Shown here: one piece after another, positions 35,990-44,774 of the stretch
Layout of the letters: each line of letters starts with the position of its first letter
Position numbering within the stretch: position 1 is the stretch's first letter
Translations under genes and position numbers: made by a program
NCBI RefSeq assembly: GCF_001243895.1
Contig: NZ_LN851186.1
Span: 750,398 to 814,397 of the forward strand
Length of the DNA stretch: 64,000 bases
From: Bacillus testis
Lineage (GTDB): Bacteria > Bacillota > Bacilli > Bacillales > DSM-1321
Reading direction: 5' to 3'
Notes under the pieces: model-generated
What the model saw: the letters and a program-made list of their open reading frames with translations, nothing else
Databases searched by the model: none
Told to the model about the DNA's origin: nothing

Positions 35990-36799
35990 ATGAAAAAAAT
36001 ACTTGCAACTTTCAGTTTGATTCTGTGGCTGGGTGTTGTACCAGTATCCAGTTCAGCAGCCGGCAATCCAAAGGCAATGAACCGGGACAGTATAAAGATA
36101 CCGACTACCGTGCTGCAAATCGCAAAAGAAAACACATATCCAAACCCGACTCAGGACTTGCCATATTTACAGCCCAGCGAGCTGGCAAAATCATTGATTT
36201 CTTCTTCTAATGTAAGTATTGAAAATCCGGAGCTTATTAGAATTTTAAATGAGACATCCATCAGCAAGGCCCCATTTGCCTTGGGATACCGTGCAACGAT
36301 TTACCTTGGCCACTGGGCGCTGTTGTATCAATCGGCTGAAACATCCCCTAACTGGGAATATCAAAAAATCAACACTAATTTCCATGACAACAGAGGTTCC
36401 GAGACGATCTATCCGATGCATTATGTTCAGGAAGTACAAAAAACGGTCCGCGGAGGGCTGACCGCGAAAGTTCCTCAAGCAGAAGATGTTCAGAAAATGA
36501 TGCTTATAAAAGCGGCAAAGAAGACAAAACTGCCGCTTTCATTCGATACAATCATAGGGGCAGGCACTAAGAATGAACGCATTTATAATGTTCCGCCTAA
36601 AAACCTGGGCTATCTTTATACCTATGCAAGCGCCATTAATGAGAAGGGGAAGGTTACCTATGGCGAAGTGTATTTGGTTCTGAAAGGAAACAAAAAGTCA
36701 TTGGTGGTGAAGAATGTGACTTCGCAAGGAATTGGCGCATGGATTCCTGTCCAAGACCATTTGTCATTTGGCTTTTACGCCACCAATCGTCCGAGATAA
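35990..36799 (+). CDS. yfkD: Secreted YfkD-family protein
   Basis: 269 residues against 264 in B. subtilis YfkD. A signal peptide (MKKILATFSLILWLGVVP, cleavage after SAA near residue 23) precedes a family domain with SISKAPFALGYRATIYLGHW and WIPVQDHLSFGFYATNRPR, which I recognise as YfkD-like. YfkD is linked to the sigma-B general stress regulon in B. subtilis; its function is unknown. The start follows AAGGAG. A long terminator follows. Confidence 0.88.
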   Translation: MKKILATFSLILWLGVVPVSSSAAGNPKAMNRDSIKIPTTVLQIAKENTYPNPTQDLPYLQPSELAKSLISSSNVSIENPELIRILNETSISKAPFALGYRATIYLGHWALLYQSAETSPNWEYQKINTNFHDNRGSETIYPMHYVQEVQKTVRGGLTAKVPQAEDVQKMMLIKAAKKTKLPLSFDTIIGAGTKNERIYNVPPKNLGYLYTYASAINEKGKVTYGEVYLVLKGNKKSLVVKNVTSQGIGAWIPVQDHLSFGFYATNRPR

Positions 36800-36802
36800 A
36801 CG

Positions 36803-36842
36803 AAAAAGCGGGTTGATCCTAAGATGATCAACCCGCTTTTTT
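36803..36842 (+). terminator. Terminator of yfkD
   Basis: AAAAAGCGGGTTGATC (36803-36818) pairs with GATCAACCCGCTTTTT (36826-36841). Confidence 0.92.
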
Positions 36843-36899
36843 AGGGCGTTGCTAAGATTCCCTCTCATTAAAACGACATTCGGGCTGCAAGGATAGAAT

Positions 36900-37191
36900 G
36901 GGAACATACCGAAAAGCATCAGATATCTTCATTGCGAATATCCAGCAAATGCAAATTGAGTCCAGCTGGGTTCGAATCCCTCTGTCAGGGGTATACTTCA
37001 ATAAGGGCACTACATATAAGCATCGGCTCGCCGCCTGTGATTCTGAGCGCTTTTAAGTCAGGGACTTCATCAAACCGATCGATCGGCAGTGCCGGGAGCA
37101 TCTTTTGAAGATAAGGTATAGCCGACTGGCGCCTATTGCAAAGTGTTATGGTCGTGAATTCAATAAGTGTCCGTTTTTGTATGGAGCGTAT
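36900..37191 (-). pseudogene. yfkA: Decayed yfkA-type radical-SAM gene fragment
   Basis: On the minus strand a frame open from 37191 to a TGA at 36985-36987 encodes TTITLCNRRQSA, then PYLQKMLPALPIDRFDEVP, then ALRITGGEPML. These match the start of radical-SAM YfkAB proteins, in which TTITLCN is followed by a C-x2-C pair and GGEP binds SAM. Here the cysteines after LCN are lost and the frame is short. The piece lies beside yfkD, where B. subtilis has yfkA. It is therefore a dead remnant. Confidence 0.65.
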
Positions 37192-37333
37192 TTAAGGGAT
37201 GATACTGTATCTTTTTTATGTCCTAAATAGATGGAATATCACATTTCCGTTGAATTTCTATTCTTTTTGTAAGAGAATGAATGGGTATACTGCAATACGA
37301 GTAGGGTACGCAGGAGTGAAAGGAGCATAGCTC

Positions 37334-37513
37334 ATGGGAAAACCAATAATGAATAAAGATGATCAAATGAACTTTCTGAAACAACGATTAACGATGTTCA
37401 TTGAAGTATTAGATACGATTGATCCAGAGGATGCCAACCTTGAAGACGTAGACCGTCTGATTGAAATCCTTGATGAATTGGAATTGAAATGCGAGCAATT
37501 CAAAACACGTTAA
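37334..37513 (+). CDS. SE1561-family small protein
   Basis: 59 residues from ATG 37334 behind AAAGGAG, ending TAA 37511-37513. It is acidic and helical: FLKQRLTMFIEVLDTIDPED, then DVDRLIEILDELELKCEQF. This is the pattern of the small SE1561 family found in Bacillales, of unknown function. A terminator follows, so it is monocistronic. Confidence 0.8.
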   Translation: MGKPIMNKDDQMNFLKQRLTMFIEVLDTIDPEDANLEDVDRLIEILDELELKCEQFKTR

Positions 37514-37518
37514 AGAAG

Positions 37519-37550
37519 CAGGCCCACACAATAGTTGGGGCCTGTTTTTT
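37519..37550 (+). terminator. Terminator of the SE1561-family gene
   Basis: CAGGCCC (37519-37525) pairs with GGGCCTG (37538-37544), followed by six Ts. Confidence 0.9.
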
Positions 37551-37725
37551 CAATTTGGCTAATCGCTTTTTGCAGGCGGCTGGAGCTCTGCTAATCGTGT
37601 AAACGCTATCTTTTAAACTTTTCCAAATTATGTTCAAGGAGTATAATATATGGGTGATTAATCCAATTTGGCTGTAAAGGCCAAATAGATTGAAGAGGAT
37701 CGGCCATACACGAGGGGGAAACGGG

Positions 37726-39270
37726 ATGAACATGGAAAAACTTCAAGAAAGCATGTATCAACTGATTGTAGAAACAAGCACCAATTTACCGAAAGATGTG
37801 CGGCGTGCTCTGCAAAAAGCGAAGCAAAAAGAAATCGCCGGCACCCGTTCAGCAATGAGCTTGGCGACCATTTCTGAAAATATCCAGATGGCGGATGAAG
37901 CCATTTCTCCGATTTGCCAGGATACGGGACTTCCGACTTTTAAAATTAAAACTCCGATTGGCGTGAACCAGCTGGAGATCAAGGAAGCCATTTATAAAGC
38001 GATCGTACAGGCGACAAAGGACGGCAAACTCCGCCCGAACGCAGTTGATTCATTAACAGGGGAAAATAGCGGCGACAATCTTGGGGCAGGTGTGCCTGTC
38101 ATTAAATTCGAACAATGGGAAAAAGACTATATCGATGCCCGCTTGATCTTAAAAGGCGGCGGCTGTGAAAATAAGAACATTCAATACAGCTTGCCTTGCG
38201 AGCTTGAAGGCCTTGGCAGAGCAGGACGGGATCTCGATGGAATCCGCAAATGCATCATGCACTCCGTTTATCAGGCGCAAGGGCAAGGCTGCAGTGCCGG
38301 CTTCATTGGAGTAGGGATAGGCGGAGACCGCTCATCCGGCTACGACCTGGCTAAGGCACAATTATTCCGCAGCTCCGAAGATGTGAATGAAAATGAAGAT
38401 TTGCGCAAATTAGAAGAATACGTGATGGAGCATGCCAATGAACTAGGTATCGGAACAATGGGCTTCGGTGGAGAGACGACATTATTGGGCTGTAAAATCG
38501 GTGTTATGCACCGTATTCCGGCCAGCTTCTTCGTATCTGTTGCCTATAACTGTTGGGCTTTCCGCCGTCTTGGAATCAAGATGGATGCACAAACAGGCGA
38601 AATCAGCGAATGGCTATACCAGGAAGGGGAAAAAATCAATCTGGTTGAGGAAGCAGAAAAGCAAACGGCTGCTGCGGCGGAAGAGGCACCAGCAGAAATC
38701 ATCCTGAAAGCCCCGATCTCAGAAGAACAAATCCGTTCTCTCAAGGTGGGAGATGTCGTAAAAATTGATGGAATGATGTACACAGGAAGAGATGCCATCC
38801 ACAAATATTTAAGCGACCATGATGCGCCGGTCGATTTGAACGGCCAAATCATCTACCATTGCGGCCCTGTCATGCTGAAAGATGATAAAGGCGAATGGCA
38901 TGTAAAAGCGGCCGGCCCGACAACCAGCATCCGCGAAGAGCCATACCAAGGCGATATCATGAAAAAATTTGGCATCCGCGCTGTAATCGGCAAAGGAGGC
39001 ATGGGCGCCAAAACCCTGCAAGCCCTTGGAGAGCATGGCGGTGTCTATCTGAATGCCATTGGCGGAGCAGCCCAATACTATGCCGACTGCATCAAGAAAG
39101 TAGAAGGCGTAGACTTAATGAATTTCGGCATACCTGAAGCCATGTGGCATTTGCAGGTGGAAGGATTCAAGGCAGTGGTAACGATGGATTCCCACGGAAA
39201 CAGCCTGCATAAAGACATCGACCAGTCTTCATTGGAAAGATTGTCTGCATTTAAAGAACGTGTATTTTAA
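37726..39270 (+). CDS. fumA: Fumarate hydratase, class I (iron-sulfur)
   Basis: 514 residues from the ATG at 37726, which has GAGGGGG about 8 bases upstream. It interconverts fumarate and malate in the TCA cycle with a labile [4Fe-4S] cluster. The alpha part (about 1-290) has ICQDTGLPTF with Cys64, GQGCSAGFIGVGIGGD with Cys189, and LLGCKIGV with Cys256 as likely cluster ligands. The beta part (about 320-510) has YHCGPVM and GKGGMGAKT. An Ala/Glu-rich linker (about 300-325) joins them. It is unrelated to class II FumC/CitG, the usual fumarase of B. subtilis. Confidence 0.93.
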   Translation: MNMEKLQESMYQLIVETSTNLPKDVRRALQKAKQKEIAGTRSAMSLATISENIQMADEAISPICQDTGLPTFKIKTPIGVNQLEIKEAIYKAIVQATKDGKLRPNAVDSLTGENSGDNLGAGVPVIKFEQWEKDYIDARLILKGGGCENKNIQYSLPCELEGLGRAGRDLDGIRKCIMHSVYQAQGQGCSAGFIGVGIGGDRSSGYDLAKAQLFRSSEDVNENEDLRKLEEYVMEHANELGIGTMGFGGETTLLGCKIGVMHRIPASFFVSVAYNCWAFRRLGIKMDAQTGEISEWLYQEGEKINLVEEAEKQTAAAAEEAPAEIILKAPISEEQIRSLKVGDVVKIDGMMYTGRDAIHKYLSDHDAPVDLNGQIIYHCGPVMLKDDKGEWHVKAAGPTTSIREEPYQGDIMKKFGIRAVIGKGGMGAKTLQALGEHGGVYLNAIGGAAQYYADCIKKVEGVDLMNFGIPEAMWHLQVEGFKAVVTMDSHGNSLHKDIDQSSLERLSAFKERVF

Positions 39271-39282
39271 ATAGTTGCACTG

Positions 39283-39313
39283 AAAGCTGCGCCGTACTGG
39301 TGCAGCTTTTTTT
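39283..39313 (+). terminator. Terminator of fumA
   Basis: AAAGCTGC (39283-39290) pairs with GCAGCTTT (39302-39309), followed by Ts. Confidence 0.9.
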
Positions 39314-39325
39314 GCTTTTTTACCA

Positions 39326-39656
39326 GTTTGCGTCGCTAAACGTGCCCTTCCGCTTTTCTTGATCCAGCTGCAGGGCACAGCGACTAGCAAACTTCGCGTT
39401 TCTCTCTTCAATAAGTCAACATCGGCTCGTACCTTCGCCGTGTTTCCTTCATTTTGAGAGAAACACTCCAGTTTGTACGTCGCTAAACGTGCCCTTCCGC
39501 TTTTCATTGTCTAGCTGCAGTGACCAGGGACTAGCAAACTTCGCCCTTTTCTCTACGATAAGTCAACATCAGCTCTCTACGTTCGCTGTGTATCCTTTAT
39601 CTCAAGAAAAGGGCTCCAGTTTGTACGTCCCTAAACGGTCACTTCCGCTTTTCATT
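39326..39656 (+). repeat. Tandem long-hairpin intergenic repeats (two units plus a partial)
   Basis: Two units of about 148 bases each (39358-39505 and 39506-39655) share CTAGCAAACTTCG, AAGTCAACATC, CCAGTTTGTACGTC and TTCCGCTTTTC. Each folds on itself. Unit 1: AGGGCAC/GTGCCCT, AGCGAC/GTCGCT, CAAAC/GTTTG, GTTTCTCTC/GAGAGAAAC. Unit 2: AGTGACC/GGTCACT, AGGGAC/GTCCCT, CAAAC/GTTTG, GCCCTTTTCT/AGAAAAGGGC. The arms changed together. A third right-hand arm of the unit 1 type lies at 39332-39348. Similar long hairpin repeats are known between genes in bacilli. Confidence 0.88.
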
Positions 39657-39725
39657 ATTTACCTATTATGTTTTCGAGTTGTTTTCGGATAATAAGGAGT
39701 AATGAATGAAAGAAGGGGATTTGTT

Positions 39726-40520
39726 ATGAAAAAAGTTGTGTTGATTCTATTTTCACTCTTTTGCAGTCTTTGCTTTAGCATGACGGCTTATGCGGAGTTT
39801 TCTAATAAACCTTATGGCTGGGGCATTGTCAAAAGCCGTAATGGCATACCGGCAGATGCAGGGGAAGAGCTTAACCGCATCGTGCAGAAGCATGGCGCTT
39901 TCTATAAGGGAGATGCTAAAGAGAAGGTGCTTTATCTAACTTTCGATAATGGCTATGAAAATGGCTACACCGCAAAAATTCTCGATGTCCTGAAGAAACA
40001 GAATGTACCCGCTATCTTCTTTGTGACAGGTCATTATCTGGAGACGGCACCGGACCTCGCCAAACGCATGGTGGAAGAGGGCCATTTAATCGGCAACCAT
40101 TCCTGGCATCACCCGGACATGACGACTCTCTCTCAAACGAAGATGTTGGAAGAATTAAGCTCTGTCCAGAAAAAGACGCAGGAATTGACGGGGCAAAAAT
40201 CAATGATGTATCTTCGGCCGCCGCGGGGCATTTTCAGTGAAAAGACACTGAACATCACCAATAAGGCCGGATATATAAATGTTTTCTGGTCACTGGCCTA
40301 TAAAGATTGGGATGTCAAAAACCAGAAGGGCGCTTCCTATGCCTACCAGCAAATCACCAGCCAGGTCCATCCGGGGGCCATCATGCTGATCCATTCCATT
40401 TCCAAAGACAATGCAGAGGCATTGGACGCTGTCATCACAGATCTTAAAAAGAAAGGCTATGCCTTCAAAAGCCTCGATTATTTAGTGATGAAGCGTGAAG
40501 TGAAAAGCGGCATCATGTAG
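39726..40520 (+). CDS. pdaA: Peptidoglycan N-acetylmuramic acid deacetylase PdaA
   Basis: 264 residues from the ATG at 39726 (AAGGGG nine bases upstream). A signal peptide ends at AYA (23). The NodB domain has catalytic Asp74 (TFDNGYENG), metal-binding His125 and His129 (NHSWHHPD) and RPPRG. SNKPYGWGIVKSRNGIPAD at the mature N-terminus is typical of PdaA (B. subtilis YfjS), which makes muramic delta-lactam in spore cortex. This supports a spore-former. Position next to yfjP-yfjO agrees with the B. subtilis order. Confidence 0.93.
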   Translation: MKKVVLILFSLFCSLCFSMTAYAEFSNKPYGWGIVKSRNGIPADAGEELNRIVQKHGAFYKGDAKEKVLYLTFDNGYENGYTAKILDVLKKQNVPAIFFVTGHYLETAPDLAKRMVEEGHLIGNHSWHHPDMTTLSQTKMLEELSSVQKKTQELTGQKSMMYLRPPRGIFSEKTLNITNKAGYINVFWSLAYKDWDVKNQKGASYAYQQITSQVHPGAIMLIHSISKDNAEALDAVITDLKKKGYAFKSLDYLVMKREVKSGIM

Positions 40521-40550
40521 AAAATCTTCTCAGGAAGGTTTTCTTTTTTT
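40520..40550 (+). terminator. Terminator of pdaA
   Basis: GAAAATCTTC (40520-40529) pairs with GAAGGTTTTC (40534-40543, one G-U), followed by seven Ts. Confidence 0.88.
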
Positions 40551-40604
40551 ATGTGCCAAAAAGGAGTGTTGGATATGGCATAATATAGAAAAAGGGGTGC
40601 GGAT

Positions 40605-41462
40605 ATGAAGAAAACAAAAATGATACCAAGCATGCAGATTGCTTATGTCGAAAACGAGTGTCCCAATTCCCAAAGCATTCTTTTTCTGCACGCTCTGGGA
40701 GAAGAGAAAGAATCATATGAAGAAATGTTGTCGTTTTTCACCGATTGCCGTTGTATTGCTTTCGACTGGCCAGGCCATGGCGAATCAGGCAGATCCGAAA
40801 GATGGACGCTTGACGCCTTCACGGAAGTCCTGAAGGATGTTATGGATTATCTGAATGTAGATAAGGCTTGGATTGTTGCCAGCTCTTTTTCGGCATGGGT
40901 TGCACAGACATTTACGGCAAAATATCCGGAAAGAGTGGCAGGGCTGATTCTATTGGATGGCGGTTATTATGACCCGAGTCCCTATCATCTTCTTCAAATC
41001 CCATTCCATACCCCACCTGTTTTTCCTGATCTCCAAAGCCTCCGCCAAAATGCCGTGGAATATGCAGCTCGTATCGAACGGCTGGGTGTACATGTATCTG
41101 AACAGGTGAAAGCTTTTATCATCAGAACACGTATGCACCTGTACCGTTATTTGGCGGAAGAGAATGCATTCATCCCTAAAACCGATCAGAATGCCATGGC
41201 GGCTCTTGGCGAAGAAATCAACTGCGGCCGCTTTTTATTTCACCATCATCACGATATCCCTACATTGCTGCTGTTAGCCGATCTTCAAGAAACGCCAGCT
41301 GGGGCGGCATCTCTGCTTCAACACATGCGGCTGGAAGCCAAGAAAGAAAGCAGAATGGACGTAAAAGAAATACCGAATAGCTACTATTTATTGATGCTGA
41401 CCAATCCTGAGGAAACCAGTGCTTTGATCAGGGCGTATCTAGAAGAACACAGACGGCTATGA
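40605..41462 (+). CDS. Alpha/beta hydrolase fold protein, catalytic His not seen
   Basis: 285 residues with an alpha/beta hydrolase plan: oxyanion strand SILFLHALGEEKESY (24-38), DWPGHGESGRS (54-64) and nucleophile elbow A92-S93-S94-F95-S96, in place of the usual GxSxG. The acid may be in LLLLADLQETP. The C-terminal segment that normally carries catalytic His (pattern NSGHxxxxENPE) reads NSYYLLMLTNPEE, with Tyr in its place. It may be inactive or use another His. It starts 57 bases before yfjP's start region and is probably co-transcribed with yfjP and yfjO. Confidence 0.8.
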   Translation: MKKTKMIPSMQIAYVENECPNSQSILFLHALGEEKESYEEMLSFFTDCRCIAFDWPGHGESGRSERWTLDAFTEVLKDVMDYLNVDKAWIVASSFSAWVAQTFTAKYPERVAGLILLDGGYYDPSPYHLLQIPFHTPPVFPDLQSLRQNAVEYAARIERLGVHVSEQVKAFIIRTRMHLYRYLAEENAFIPKTDQNAMAALGEEINCGRFLFHHHHDIPTLLLLADLQETPAGAASLLQHMRLEAKKESRMDVKEIPNSYYLLMLTNPEETSALIRAYLEEHRRL

Positions 41463-41518
41463 TTGCTGAATTCAAACGTGATATAATACATAAAAGATTC
41501 CGAGGGGGGAACGTATGT

Positions 41519-42406
41519 ATGTGGAAAGAGACGCTTATAGTGGAAGGACCGTATTATTTTGAAGGAGTTTTGGACCGGTTATTGCTGGACCCGCTTCAGG
41601 CAGTCGATCTATCCCAGAGAACAATCAAGGTTCCGCTTTTTTTATCCACAGGTCCCCACGTGATTACCGTCCAGGCATGCGGTTCCACTGAAGACCCATC
41701 CTTTCTGCTCTCGGGCAATCAAGAGGAAAGCAGACTGGAAGCTATACAAAGGATAGAAGAAATATTCGGTTGGCGTTCCTCTCTGAAGGGCATCAATGAG
41801 CATTTCCGGCAAACGGCTCTTAAACCATTATTTGACGCCCATCATGGAACAGCGTTAGTATTAGATTTTGATTACTTCGGCAATCTAACGAAGAGCATTA
41901 TCCATCAGCAGCTGAACCTCAAGTTCGCCTATGTATTGACAACCCGCTTTGTGCAAAGCTTTGGCTTTCAAAAGGACGGGGCCTGGTTTTATCCGCGCCC
42001 TGAAACAGTTGCAGCCTTGACGGTCGAGCAATTGCGGGAGCTTCAATTCAGCGGCAGGAAAGCTGAGTATATCATCGGCCTTGCCAATGAAATAGTGGAA
42101 GGCCGCTTGGAATTGGAGCCTTTGAAAGACGCCAGTGACGAAGAAGTAATCGCTGCTTTAACAAAAGTGAGAGGCATCGGCAAATGGACAGCGGAAAGCT
42201 TCCTATTATTTGCCCTTGGCCGTTCCAATATATTTCCAAAGGCCGATATCGGCATTCAAAATGCTCTCAAGCAAATCATGCAGTTGGAGCAAAAGCCAAC
42301 CATGGAAGAAATGGCTGGCTTCATGCAGGCTTATGAGCCTTATTCAAGTTACGCTGCTCTCTATTTATGGAGAAGCATAGAAAAACGGAGTGAAAAAATA
42401 AAATGA
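41519..42406 (+). CDS. yfjP: DNA-3-methyladenine glycosylase, YfjP-like
   Basis: 295 residues of the HhH-GPD superfamily (AlkA type), which removes alkylated purines from DNA. The N-terminal part (1-110) is AlkA-like. The helix-hairpin-helix lies at [11 protein letters not shown] (217-227), followed by the catalytic Asp243 in FPKADIGIQ. The ATG at 41519 is in frame and 10 bases behind GGGGGG; a nearby ATG at 41515 is out of frame. The next gene overlaps by four bases. Confidence 0.88.
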   Translation: MWKETLIVEGPYYFEGVLDRLLLDPLQAVDLSQRTIKVPLFLSTGPHVITVQACGSTEDPSFLLSGNQEESRLEAIQRIEEIFGWRSSLKGINEHFRQTALKPLFDAHHGTALVLDFDYFGNLTKSIIHQQLNLKFAYVLTTRFVQSFGFQKDGAWFYPRPETVAALTVEQLRELQFSGRKAEYIIGLANEIVEGRLELEPLKDASDEEVIAALTKVRGIGKWTAESFLLFALGRSNIFPKADIGIQNALKQIMQLEQKPTMEEMAGFMQAYEPYSSYAALYLWRSIEKRSEKIK

Positions 42407-43782
42407 ACAAGCAACAAGAAATAGCGCTGAAATTGGGACAGACCTTTCCGCTGACTATAAAACGCTTAGGCATAAACGGTGAAGGTGTCGGTTATTTCAA
42501 GCGTGGGGTTGTCTTTGTGCCTGGAGCACTTCCGGGAGAAGAAATCGTCGCAGAAGCAACTAAGGTGCATCCAAAATTTGCTGAAGCGAAAGTAAAGAAG
42601 ATACGGAAAGCATCTCCGCACCGAGTGAAACCGCCTTGCCCTGTATACGACGTATGCGGCGGCTGCCAAATCCAGCATTTGGCCTACAGCCAACAGCTGA
42701 AGGAAAAGCGCGATATCGTCAAACAAGCATTTGAACGCTATATGCGTAACACAGCGGATCAACTGGACATTAGAGAAACAATCGGGATGGAAGATCCATG
42801 GAACTACCGCAATAAAAGCCAATTTCAGGTTGGGGTCAAAGAAGGCAAAGTGATCGCCGGCCTATACGGGGCTAACTCGCACCGCCTCATTGACATCCCA
42901 GAATGCATTGTGCAGCATCCCGCTTGCAATGAAATCACAGAGACAGTCAAAAAAGCACTGCAAAAGCTCGGTATTCCGATTTACAACGAGAAAAAGAAAA
43001 CAGGCATCGTCCGGACAATCATCGTCCGCGCTGGCTTTGCGACAGGGGAAGCGCAAGTTGTCATCGTAACAGCCAAGAAAGAACTGCCGAAAAAAGAGCA
43101 GCTGATCGAAATGGTGATGAGCAAACATCCGGAAGTGAAATCATTCGTCCAGAATATCAACAACTCGGATACGTCACTGATTTTCGGCGAAAAAACCCTT
43201 CCTTTAGCAGGAGCGAATGTGATCAAGGAAACGCTGGGGGATTTATCGTACGAGCTGTCGGCCCGAACATTCTTCCAATTGAATCCAATCCAGACCGTGA
43301 AGCTGTACGACGAAGCGAAAAAAGCAGCCGCACTGACAGGAAAAGAAAACGTCGTCGATGCTTATTGTGGAGTGGGGACAATCGGCTTATGGCTGTCCGA
43401 TGACGCCAAAGAAGTGCGCGGAATGGATGTCATTAAGGAATCCATCCGAGATGCAAAGGAAAATGCCAGCCGCCACGGCAAAACCAACGTGAAATACGTA
43501 GCCGGCAAAGCCGAAAATGTATTGCCAAGCTGGGTCAAAGAAGGATGGAAGCCAGACGTCATCGTCGTCGACCCGCCAAGAAGCGGCTGCGACCAAGCAT
43601 TATTGCAGACCATCTTGCGTGTCAAACCAAAGCGCATTGTCTATGTATCATGCAATCCATCTACATTGGCGAAGGACATTCAGCAACTGGGCAAGCAGTA
43701 TAAGGTGGAGTATATCCAGCCGGTTGATATGTTTCCGCAGACGGCGCACGTTGAGTGTGTTGCACAACTTATATTGAAATAA
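42403..43782 (+). CDS. rlmCD: 23S rRNA (uracil-C5)-methyltransferase RlmCD, YfjO-like
   Basis: 459 residues. A TRAM domain (about 12-70) precedes the [4Fe-4S] cysteines Cys79, Cys85 and Cys88 ([10 protein letters not shown]), a central domain, and the SAM-binding fold with [15 protein letters not shown]. The catalytic Cys417 is in [10 protein letters not shown]. It methylates U747 and/or U1939-type uridines of 23S rRNA. The 3' end ([11 protein letters not shown], stop, terminator) is repeated three more times downstream as decayed copies, so it appears to be an integration target that is restored on each insertion. Confidence 0.92.
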   Translation: MNKQQEIALKLGQTFPLTIKRLGINGEGVGYFKRGVVFVPGALPGEEIVAEATKVHPKFAEAKVKKIRKASPHRVKPPCPVYDVCGGCQIQHLAYSQQLKEKRDIVKQAFERYMRNTADQLDIRETIGMEDPWNYRNKSQFQVGVKEGKVIAGLYGANSHRLIDIPECIVQHPACNEITETVKKALQKLGIPIYNEKKKTGIVRTIIVRAGFATGEAQVVIVTAKKELPKKEQLIEMVMSKHPEVKSFVQNINNSDTSLIFGEKTLPLAGANVIKETLGDLSYELSARTFFQLNPIQTVKLYDEAKKAAALTGKENVVDAYCGVGTIGLWLSDDAKEVRGMDVIKESIRDAKENASRHGKTNVKYVAGKAENVLPSWVKEGWKPDVIVVDPPRSGCDQALLQTILRVKPKRIVYVSCNPSTLAKDIQQLGKQYKVEYIQPVDMFPQTAHVECVAQLILK

Positions 43783-43817
43783 GGCAGTTAGCCCTCATTT
43801 GGGGCTCTGCCTTTTTA
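43747..43817 (+). other. Putative attachment site 1: rlmCD 3' end plus terminator
   Basis: The block has the last codons of rlmCD ([14 protein letters not shown] at 43780-43782) and the hairpin terminator (AAGGCAG ... CTGCCTT and Ts). Similar blocks occur at 45750-45791, 51091-51164 and 52930-52997. It marks the left border of the island. Confidence 0.65.
43781..43817 (+). terminator. Terminator of rlmCD
   Basis: AAGGCAG and AGCCC pair with GGGCT and TGCCTT around a short loop, followed by five Ts. Near copies of this terminator are at 51125-51164 and 52958-52997. Confidence 0.88.
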
Positions 43818-43924
43818 TGTTTCCCATGTATTGAATTCGGATGTGCCATCACTTTTACAAATGATGATCTCGACCAGTGAGTGAAGGAATTGGGGAGTAA
43901 GTTCTGATTTAAAAGATCCTTCAA

Positions 43925-44135
43925 TTATTTGCTCAAATCAATAGAGTAACTATCCTCTGTGCATTCCTTCAGGCTTTCATCGAGCTGAATTCGCTTCGCT
44001 TTTGCATCTTCGATTTTTCTGTCATTCAACATCTTGAATTCATTTAAATCTTTTTTCGTGATCAAATCCTCCGTATAGAGATTTACATATTCAAGTTTCT
44101 TGTTCTGCAGCTGATTGATGCTTTTTATAAAAAAA
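43925..44135 (-). pseudogene. Remnant of a large serine recombinase-like C-terminus
   Basis: On the minus strand about 68 codons read SINQLQNKKLEYVNLYTEDL, then ITKKDLNEFKMLNDRKIEDA, and end YSIDLSK with TAA at 43925-43927. The pattern (coiled coil with xxLYxxxLIxKxxLxExK) is like the C-terminal coiled coil of large serine recombinases. The catalytic domain is absent. It lies directly inside the left border of the island, the usual place of an integrase gene. The family call is from pattern only. Confidence 0.45.
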
Positions 44136-44541
44136 GAGCCTCGTCTAAATCTCTAGCTAGAGACAGCATCTTTTTCATAACTTTGCGTAAGTATTGTCAA
44201 TATTCAGTCTATAGAGCTTTTCAATCTTGACCCTGATTTTTGTGCAAATATCCTTGCGAAATTAGGGACTTTTTATATGGAATTTAATTAGAAAAAAATT
44301 CATGTTCAGCATATGTGACTAGCACATAGATGAATTCATCGGTTTATTTTCTAGGAAAGGAATTAGCTTATCTTAATTTTATATAAGAAGCCCTTCTATG
44401 CTTACACCGGTAATCAAGTGGTTATTTATATGGGGAAAAAGTGCAACTTTTTAGAGGTCCTTATTTCATAGTAATTTTAATGCGATAAATATAATAAAAT
44501 TTAATTTTACATCAGAATAAAATGATTTGTCAATAATACAT

Positions 44542-44570
44542 TTGTAAATTTATTGAAAAAATGTTATGAT
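44542..44570 (+). promoter_or_regulatory. Promoter upstream of the uncharacterised island gene
   Basis: TTGTAA (44542-44547) and TATGAT (44565-44570) are 17 bases apart. Transcription would begin near 44577, just before a terminator hairpin. Confidence 0.55.
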
Positions 44571-44593
44571 AATCTTACAATTGTTTTTTTGAT

Positions 44594-44649
44594 CGTATTT
44601 CAAATTCCGCTGGACTTTTTTGCAGATCGAATTTGGATACGTTTTTTTT
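44594..44649 (+). terminator. Terminator-like hairpin in the leader of the island gene
   Basis: CGTATTTCAAATTC (44594-44607) pairs with GAATTTGGATACG (44629-44641; one bulge and a mismatch), followed by eight Ts. It lies 20 bases after the predicted RNA start and about 125 bases before the start codon, as an attenuator would. Confidence 0.65.
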
Positions 44650-44774
44650 ATATCTTTATTTAAAACGAAGAAAAAAATGCAAACAGTTGTGTGAGCTTTA
44701 AGTTGGTTGAATATAATTGCCTATATTCTGTTTATTGGTAACATAGTTTTTATTTTACAAGGAGGACTTGAATA

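Noticed and set aside
36967..36990. tRNA-like T-loop sequence (GGTTCGAATCC)
   Set aside because: Only three stem pairs form and no acceptor, D-arm or anticodon arm is found around it. It lies inside the decayed yfkA fragment.
39229..39692. ORFs on both strands across the 39.3-39.65 kb repeats
   Set aside because: The sequence is better explained as structured repeats; the peptides themselves repeat and have no ribosome sites.
43818..44541. Possible CRISPR or further coding genes in the AT-rich gap
   Set aside because: No regularly spaced repeats; only the recombinase-like fragment could be read.
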